A DNA stretch of 11,513 nt from Chloroflexota bacterium. Lineage in GTDB: Bacteria > Chloroflexota > Anaerolineae > Anaerolineales > Anaerolineaceae. A program made the position numbers and the translations under genes. The notes under the pieces were generated by a model. The model ran no database searches, was not told the origin of the DNA, and worked only from the letters and a program-made list of their open reading frames with translations. The DNA lies in assembly GCA_029265085.1 (NCBI GenBank), contig JAJUJY010000136.1, forward strand, positions 1 to 11,513, given 5' to 3'. Within the stretch, counting starts at the first letter, position 1, and each line of letters starts with the position of its first letter. Below, one piece after another: positions 7,934-11,513 of this stretch.

Positions 7934-7962
7934 ATCATAATGGAAGAAGTAATTTTCGGCAA
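7934..7962 (-). promoter_or_regulatory. Promoter for the membrane protein/deaminase unit
   Basis: On the minus strand TTGCCG (7962-7957; 4 of 6 to the consensus) is followed after exactly 17 nt by TATGAT (7939-7934; 5 of 6). Predicted initiation near 7927 leaves about a 17-nt leader before the ATG at 7910. It sits just past the terminator of the upstream peptidase gene, where a new unit would be expected to begin. Confidence 0.6.
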
Positions 7963-7968
7963 ATTGAA

Positions 7969-7998
7969 AATCACCCGACCTTGCGCGGCCGGGTGATT
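7969..7998 (-). terminator. Terminator after the M42 peptidase gene
   Basis: AATCACCCG (7969-7977) pairs with CGGGTGATT (7990-7998), a 9-bp stem with a 12-nt GC-rich loop. On the minus strand it is followed by TTTTCAATTT. It starts 22 nt beyond the peptidase stop codon and fits a rho-independent terminator for the thioesterase-peptidase unit. Confidence 0.75.
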
Positions 7999-8019
7999 GA
8001 GAAAACCTGCTGGTTGTGA

Positions 8020-9066
8020 CTAGTTTCGTAAGTATGCCAGCACCCACTGTGTGGTGGCAACCAGGGCGTCTGTATGGGTGCGTTCGTAATTATGCGAGGC
8101 ATCTACCCCTGGACCAATCAATGCCAGGGCAACATTCCCGCCAGCCCGCCAGAAGGCTTCACCGTCAGAGCCGTAGTAGGGGTAAATATCCACTTTGTAT
8201 GGAATTTCGTATTGGTTGGCCAGTTGGCGCAGCCGGCGGCTTAAGCCGTGATGATACGGTCCGCCAGAATCTTTGACGCACAATGTGCTGTGAAATTCGT
8301 CCGAGGTCTGTCCATCACCAACCGCGGCCATATCCACGGCAACCAGTTCGGTGGTGTCTTCGGGGAAGCCCACTGCGGCGCCGTGCCCTACTTCTTCGTA
8401 ATTGGAAATCAATAGATAGGTGCGCTGTTTTGGTTTTAATCCCGCGTCATGCAGGGCTTTGACTACTGCAACCAGGTTGGCCACGCAGGCTTTATCATCC
8501 AGGTGGCGCGAGCGCACAAAACCGTTGGTTATTTCCACCCGCGGATCGAAAGCAACGTAGTCGCCCACCTGGATACCGAGTGCGCGAACCTCGTCCGGAT
8601 TGCTGACCCGCTCATCCAGACGAATTTCCATGATGTCATCATCGCGCTTGGCGTCCGAGACTTGCGCGCCGTATACATGCGCGGAGGCTTTGGAAAGTAA
8701 AATGGAACCGCGAATCTTTTTTCCATCCAGGGTAAAAACGGTGCAGCCTTCGCCTTCCACCGTGTTCCAGGCAAAGCCGCCCAGTTTGGTCATTTTTAAG
8801 CGGCCATTGCCTTTGATTTCTTTGACCATTGCACCGAGTGTGTCGGTGTGCGCTGTGAGCGCACGCGGCTGGTCATCCTGTTCGCCGGGCAGGGTTACCA
8901 GGAGTGCGCCTTTGCGCGTGCGGCTCATGCTGACTTCTGGAAATGCCGCCAGGGTCTTTTCGATAAATTCAATGGCGGTATCGGTAAAGCCGGTTGGGCT
9001 GGCTGTGTTGAGCAGATCGCTCAAAAAATTAAGCATATAGGGCGTATCAATGCTTGGAAGTGACAT
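8020..9066 (-). CDS. M42-family metallo-aminopeptidase
   Basis: A 348-residue cytosolic dinuclear-metal aminopeptidase of family M42 (glutamyl aminopeptidase/TET/FrvX relatives), which trims short peptides and usually forms dodecamers. All expected metal and catalytic residues are visible: H73 and D75 in AHTDTLG, the bridging D190 in HLDDKA, E224 and E225 in NYEEVGHG, D245 in AVDMA, and H331 in ERTHTDAL. A small beta-barrel dimerisation domain lies between about 85 and 180. The start at 9066 (MSLPSIDT) is chosen because AGAGG lies 7 nt upstream. The frame is open further up, to 9252, but that would overlap the thioesterase gene and add a basic, unstructured stretch. The thioesterase gene ends 34 nt upstream, so the two are probably one unit, closed by the hairpin at 7969-7998. 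Whether it prefers acidic or hydrophobic N-termini cannot be told from the sequence. Confidence 0.93.
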   Translation of the reverse strand: MSLPSIDTPYMLNFLSDLLNTASPTGFTDTAIEFIEKTLAAFPEVSMSRTRKGALLVTLPGEQDDQPRALTAHTDTLGAMVKEIKGNGRLKMTKLGGFAWNTVEGEGCTVFTLDGKKIRGSILLSKASAHVYGAQVSDAKRDDDIMEIRLDERVSNPDEVRALGIQVGDYVAFDPRVEITNGFVRSRHLDDKACVANLVAVVKALHDAGLKPKQRTYLLISNYEEVGHGAAVGFPEDTTELVAVDMAAVGDGQTSDEFHSTLCVKDSGGPYHHGLSRRLRQLANQYEIPYKVDIYPYYGSDGEAFWRAGGNVALALIGPGVDASHNYERTHTDALVATTQWVLAYLRN

Positions 9067-9100
9067 TTCAGAACCTCTGGTTGTGATTTTGTGGTTGGAT

Positions 9101-9541
9101 TCAGGCTGGCTTGCTGCTGGTTGTGTCCAGACCTTCAAAAGCGGTGATTTTTTCACGCCATTCCGTGCGGACCGGAACGCTTTGGCGCGTGTGGTAATCG
9201 TAGGAGACCATAATAATTTCTGCGCGGGCTTTGGCTTCTCCGGTGGTTTCATTTTCCATTAAATATTCCAGTGTCAGGCTTTTGTTGCCAATGCGCGCAA
9301 CCCGCAAACCGACCCGGATTTTTTCTTCCAGCATAATCGGCGCAAGGTAGGCAATATGAATATCCGCCACAATCAGGCCGAGATCCAAAAATGATTTTCC
9401 GTCAAACAAGCCTAATTCAAGCAGGTAGGCAAAGCGGGTTTGTTCCAGAAAAGTTAAGAAACGTGCATTGTTAACGTGCCACTGCGGATCCAGGTCACCG
9501 TACCGTACCTGAATGGGGTAATAAAAACGAAAAGCAGACAT
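9101..9541 (-). CDS. Hotdog-fold acyl-CoA thioesterase (4HBT family)
   Basis: A 146-residue single-hotdog protein of the 4-hydroxybenzoyl-CoA thioesterase / YbgC family, which hydrolyses acyl-CoA thioesters in the cytosol. The family signature is near the N-terminus: VRYGDLDPQWHVNN (12-25), with D18 at the position of the catalytic aspartate and H22-V-N-N in the usual place. The long central helix (ARFLTFLEQTRFAYLLE) and the beta-strand pattern through about residue 130 complete one hotdog domain. An AGGTG lies 7 nt before the ATG. It is the first gene of a unit with the M42 peptidase and diverges from the Rrf2 regulator, which might control it. The acyl substrate is not predictable. A GC-rich hairpin occupies its leader. 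Confidence 0.9.
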   Translation of the reverse strand: MSAFRFYYPIQVRYGDLDPQWHVNNARFLTFLEQTRFAYLLELGLFDGKSFLDLGLIVADIHIAYLAPIMLEEKIRVGLRVARIGNKSLTLEYLMENETTGEAKARAEIIMVSYDYHTRQSVPVRTEWREKITAFEGLDTTSSKPA

Positions 9542-9565
9542 TCTACTTCACCTGTGAATAAGATG

Positions 9566-9583
9566 GGCGGCATGGATGCCGCC
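9566..9583. repeat. GC-rich inverted repeat in the thioesterase leader
   Basis: GGCGGCAT (9566-9573) and ATGCCGCC (9576-9583) form a near-perfect palindrome (7-bp stem with a 4-nt loop, or 8 bp with 2). It lies 24 nt before the thioesterase ATG and has no T-run on either side, so it looks more like a leader hairpin or operator than a terminator. Confidence 0.5.
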
Positions 9584-9635
9584 TTAATCTTACCTGATTT
9601 TCTGCGGAAAGCGGGAGTAGAAAATTTGATCTCGC

Positions 9636-9677
9636 TAGTCAAGTGTCATTGATACGCGATGATATTAGTCACTTGTC
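9636..9677. promoter_or_regulatory. Paired inverted motif, candidate Rrf2 operator region
   Basis: GTCAAGTGTC (9638-9647) and GTCACTTGTC (9668-9677) are inverted copies of the same 10-mer (8 of 10 when one is reverse-complemented), with centres 30 bp apart, about three helical turns. The left copy overlaps a minus-strand TTGACT (9642-9637) that could be the -35 of the thioesterase gene. The right copy overlaps a plus-strand TTGTCG (9673-9678) that could be the -35 of the Rrf2 gene. The arrangement suits a regulator that binds the divergent region, but the link to this Rrf2 protein is inference. Confidence 0.4.
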
Positions 9678-9711
9678 GGATAAAGAGGAGTGGAATAAAC
9701 TAATTTATAAT
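9673..9711 (+). promoter_or_regulatory. Candidate promoter(s) of the Rrf2 gene
   Basis: Two overlapping options exist on the plus strand. TTGTCG (9673-9678), 17 nt, TAAACT (9696-9701) has correct spacing with 4 of 6 matches in each box. A perfect TATAAT (9706-9711) has no good -35 and might need an activator. Either would start transcription upstream of the AGAGG ribosome site at 9741. Confidence 0.4.
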
Positions 9712-9753
9712 CAGGAGTATTTCTACCCACATTTCCAATTAGAGGATGCCGCC

Positions 9754-10161
9754 ATGCAAATTACCCGACAAGCAGACTATGCGCTGCGAGCCATGTATTA
9801 TTTAGCTCAATTAGATCCGAGCCAGCGCGCAGCTACAAGCCAAATTGCCGAGGAACAACACATTCCACCGTCTTTTTTGGCGAAAATTATTTCCCAATTA
9901 TCTATTGCTGGATTGATTCACACTTCACGCGGAGCGCGGGGTGGTGTATCGTTAGCCCGCCCACCTGAGGATATTTCTGTCCTGGAAGTTGTTGAAGCCA
10001 TTGATGGGCCGATTGCCTTAAATGAATGCACCCAGTCTCCGGCTGGCTGCCCCTTCGGTGAGGATTGCCCGATTCGCCCGCTGTGGTGCGATACACAGTC
10101 TGAACTGGTGGAAAAATTGCGCGTGACCAATTTCGCAAAATTCATTAAAGCAGAAGCCTGA
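9754..10161 (+). CDS. Rrf2-family transcriptional regulator with cysteine cluster
   Basis: A 135-residue winged-helix regulator of the Rrf2 family (IscR, NsrR, RsrR relatives). It opens with the family start MQITRQADYALRAMYYLA. The DNA-reading helix region ATSQIAEEQHIPPSFLAKII (27-46) follows, then the wing TSRGARGGVSLARP (57-70), a family hallmark, and a dimerisation helix near 75-85. Cysteines 92, 99 and 105 (C-x6-C-x5-C), with a fourth at 112, lie where IscR-type members hold a [2Fe-2S] cluster, so sensing of iron-sulphur status, redox or NO is plausible. The ATG at 9754 is chosen because AGAGG lies 8 nt upstream and family members begin here; an open GTG extension from 9643 is disregarded. 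It diverges from the thioesterase unit and is followed 21 nt later by a small unknown gene. No isc or suf genes are visible. Confidence 0.93.
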   Translation: MQITRQADYALRAMYYLAQLDPSQRAATSQIAEEQHIPPSFLAKIISQLSIAGLIHTSRGARGGVSLARPPEDISVLEVVEAIDGPIALNECTQSPAGCPFGEDCPIRPLWCDTQSELVEKLRVTNFAKFIKAEA

Positions 10162-10182
10162 TTTTCAAGAAAAGAGGTACTT

Positions 10183-10440
10183 ATGCCCGCTGGCGTAGCC
10201 ATTAACCGGCATTGGGTGATGGTGATGAAAGACGGCGCGGTATTAATGGATTGGGGGAACGGCCTCTTTCAAGATTTACTGACCGGGGAATTTCTGGAGA
10301 ATGTTGAACAGGCGGGCAGCCATACCATTCAAGAAGATGAGTTGGAGTGGCTCAAACGCACGGCACGAATCCAGGAATATGATGCGGATATGGTGTATCT
10401 GGTAAATTTGCCGGACCGTCCGCTCAAGACACTCGAGTAA
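10183..10440 (+). CDS. Small protein of unknown function
   Basis: An 85-residue, acidic, soluble protein that I do not recognise. It is real by context: a good ribosome site (AAAGAGG, 5 nt before the ATG), a 21-nt gap behind the Rrf2 gene, and a strong terminator directly after its stop. The N-terminal half is rich in W, V and M with alternating polarity (HWVMVMKDGAVLMDWGNGLF), suggesting beta-strands. The C-terminal half is a charged helix (QEDELEWLKRTARIQEY) ending in a short strand, VYLVNLP. It has no cysteines, no signal peptide and no membrane segment. Co-transcription with the regulator suggests a linked role, for example as an accessory or partner protein, but no specific function is supported. 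Confidence 0.75.
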   Translation: MPAGVAINRHWVMVMKDGAVLMDWGNGLFQDLLTGEFLENVEQAGSHTIQEDELEWLKRTARIQEYDADMVYLVNLPDRPLKTLE

Positions 10441-10447
10441 CACATAA

Positions 10448-10477
10448 AAACCACCCGTTGGAAACAGCGGGTGGTTT
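10448..10477. terminator. Bidirectional terminator with GAAA tetraloop
   Basis: AAACCACCCG (10448-10457) pairs with CGGGTGGTTT (10468-10477). The stem extends by three pairs (one G-T) to close on a GAAA tetraloop at 10461-10464. TTTGTTTAT follows on the plus strand and GGTTTTTATGTG on the minus strand, so it can terminate both the Rrf2/small-protein unit and the convergent surE gene. Confidence 0.88.
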
Positions 10478-10501
10478 GTTTATATCCTGTTGGGTTTTCG
10501 G

Positions 10502-11320
10502 TTAGCTGTGGTGATTGCGCAGCAAGGCTTCCAGTTCGTTGAGGTCAACCCGAGAGGTTAAATCCAGGCTGAGCGGGGTAACAGCAACTTTTTGGTCAAA
10601 GGCCAGAGCGTAAATATCCGAATCGGCGCTGACATCTTGCGGAGTGACCCCAATTGTGTAACTAATTTTTCCGGGTGCGGCCAGGCTGCTTTGGCGAGTG
10701 GAGCGGGGCACATAATACCGGTGCATCCCCAGGCGGGTCATGCGCCATTCGGTTTGCGGGGTGGCGGAGGCGGGTACTTCCAGCTTGAATATTTGCACAT
10801 CCTCTGGTAGCTGTTTCTCCAACATCATGCGCGCAAATTGGCCGGTAAAATAGGCAGCTGTGTTGAAATCCACTTCATGTGAATTGTTGAGATACCCATC
10901 GTCAAGTAATTGTAGCGATGATGCCAGTGCCGGAATACCGAAGGCCGCCGCTTCTAATGCCGCGCCAATGGTTCCGGAGACGGTGATGCCGCTGCCAACG
11001 TTTTCGCCATAATTGATCCCGGAGACCACCAGGTCAGGTTTCTCTGGCAGAATTTCAAGCAGGGCGTGCATCACGGTTTGGGCTGGCGACCCATTCACGG
11101 CAAATACTGGCCAGGACTGGCCTTTAATTTGCAGTGTGAGCGATTCAATCGAGCCGTCTGCGGCCAGCGGATAGCTGCGGCCTGCTCCGGAATATTGTTC
11201 GCGGGGGGCTACTACGGTCACGTAGCCTAACTCTGCAAGCGCCTCGGCGGCTGCCCATAATCCCGGAGAATGGATACCATCGTCGTTGGTTAATAATATT
11301 TGCGTGCGTTTCTTGGACAT
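10502..11320 (-). CDS. surE: 5'/3'-nucleotidase SurE
   Basis: SurE is a divalent-metal-dependent nucleoside monophosphate phosphatase of stationary-phase and stress physiology. It also acts on 3'-nucleotides and short polyphosphate in some bacteria. The 272 residues show the family motifs: LLTNDDGIHSPG (9-20) with metal ligands D13 and D14, APREQYSGAGRS (38-49) with S44, VNGSPAQTV (75-83), and VSGINYGENVGSGITVSGTIGAA (99-121) with N103 as the remaining metal ligand. The C-terminal half (TDIY-like SDIYALAFDQKVAVTPL, 234-250) is also typical. The length is at the usual upper end of the family. The start is supported by the family's short N-terminus; AAAGGTG lies about 9 nt upstream and AAGG directly abuts the ATG. 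It faces the Rrf2/small-protein unit across a shared terminator and diverges from the gene at the right edge. Confidence 0.96.
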   Translation of the reverse strand: MSKKRTQILLTNDDGIHSPGLWAAAEALAELGYVTVVAPREQYSGAGRSYPLAADGSIESLTLQIKGQSWPVFAVNGSPAQTVMHALLEILPEKPDLVVSGINYGENVGSGITVSGTIGAALEAAAFGIPALASSLQLLDDGYLNNSHEVDFNTAAYFTGQFARMMLEKQLPEDVQIFKLEVPASATPQTEWRMTRLGMHRYYVPRSTRQSSLAAPGKISYTIGVTPQDVSADSDIYALAFDQKVAVTPLSLDLTSRVDLNELEALLRNHHS

Positions 11321-11359
11321 CCTTGAACACCTTTAATTTTAAGATAGTGATAATTGTAA

Positions 11360-11373
11360 CGTGAAAAATCACG
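11360..11373. repeat. Small inverted repeat upstream of surE
   Basis: CGTGA (11360-11364) and TCACG (11369-11373) are separated by AAAA. The site lies about 40 bp upstream of the surE start in the divergent region and could be an operator half-site pair. It is short enough to be chance. Confidence 0.25.
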
Positions 11374-11416
11374 AAGGGGTGGAAACCATCGATTCCTTGT
11401 AAATCAAAATATTTCA

Positions 11417-11445
11417 TGTAAACCTATTGTTGGGCGGGCTATAAT
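11417..11445 (+). promoter_or_regulatory. Candidate promoter for the right-edge gene
   Basis: A perfect TATAAT at 11440-11445 follows TGTAAA (11417-11422; weak, 3 of 6) after 17 nt. Initiation near 11452 would leave about a 26-nt leader before the ATG at 11478. That leader contains the 10-bp palindrome GACGGCCGTC (11467-11476) immediately before the start codon. Confidence 0.45.
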
Positions 11446-11477
11446 AAAATTATCCTCTGGCATGTGGACGGCCGTCT

Positions 11478-11513
11478 ATGCTTGAAATTCATAATCTACA
11501 AAAAATTGTGGAC
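11478..11513 (+). CDS. Probable ABC transporter ATP-binding protein, first 12 codons only
   Basis: Twelve codons from an ATG at 11478 read MLEIHNLQKIVD and run off the right edge. The pattern M-L-E-I-x-N-L-x-K is the usual first beta-strand of ABC-transporter nucleotide-binding domains, about 25-30 residues before Walker A. No Walker motif is in view, so the family rests on this short strand and on the promoter just upstream. There is no strong Shine-Dalgarno; a GACGGCCGTC palindrome fills that position. Confidence 0.5.
   Translation, partial: MLEIHNLQKIVD

Noticed and set aside
9067..9252. In-frame N-terminal extension of the M42 peptidase
   Set aside because: It overlaps the 3' end of the thioesterase gene, is basic and unlike the family, and AGAGG supports the start at 9066.
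9643..9753. In-frame GTG extension adding 37 residues to the Rrf2 protein
   Set aside because: It covers the promoter and operator-like sites, has no ribosome site, and family members begin at MQIT, where AGAGG is well placed.
1..11513. CRISPR arrays, insertion sequences, tRNA or rRNA genes, phage or toxin-antitoxin modules
   Set aside because: No regularly spaced repeats, transposase motifs, cloverleaf sequences or phage genes were found; the small gene at 10183 does not resemble a known toxin or antitoxin.

Overview
The window looks like a chromosomal housekeeping segment of a mesophilic member of the Chloroflexota, probably class Anaerolineae. This is inferred from protein style: a ClpC with a UVR-type linker but no ctsR/mcsA/mcsB beside it, a DUF6391-like protein, an M42 peptidase, a PucC-family transporter without photosynthesis genes, and an Rrf2 regulator. 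Base composition is moderate and even. I see no mobile element, CRISPR array, tRNA or rRNA, and no gene-free stretch longer than about 210 bases.

Layout. Positions 1-5763 hold one minus-strand series, in transcription order clpC, radA, a PucC/BCD-family MFS transporter, and a DUF6391-like membrane protein cut by the left edge. A strong hairpin terminator separates clpC from radA; radA and the transporter are 5 nt apart. Next (5959-7910, minus) is a two-gene unit: a large polytopic membrane protein with glycosyltransferase-C character, then a cytidine-deaminase-fold protein that may start inside an ATGA overlap. A third minus-strand unit (8020-9541) is a hotdog-fold acyl-CoA thioesterase followed by an M42 metallo-aminopeptidase, closed by a terminator. 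Divergent from it (9754-10440, plus) are an Rrf2 regulator with a cysteine cluster and an 85-residue protein I do not recognise. These converge on surE (10502-11320, minus) across a bidirectional terminator. At the right edge, divergent from surE, the first 12 codons of a probable ABC-transporter ATPase begin.

How the genes fit together. ClpC (protein unfolding for ClpP), RadA (recombination branch migration) and SurE (nucleotidase) are ordinary stress and maintenance functions. Nothing here forms an obvious defence or biosynthetic system. The parts that deserve a second look are the DUF6391-like protein with an HxxEH motif next to a PucC-type transporter, the deaminase that lacks the usual nucleoside-binding N-x-E motif, the paired inverted motif in the thioesterase/Rrf2 divergent region, and the unrecognised small protein behind the Rrf2 gene.
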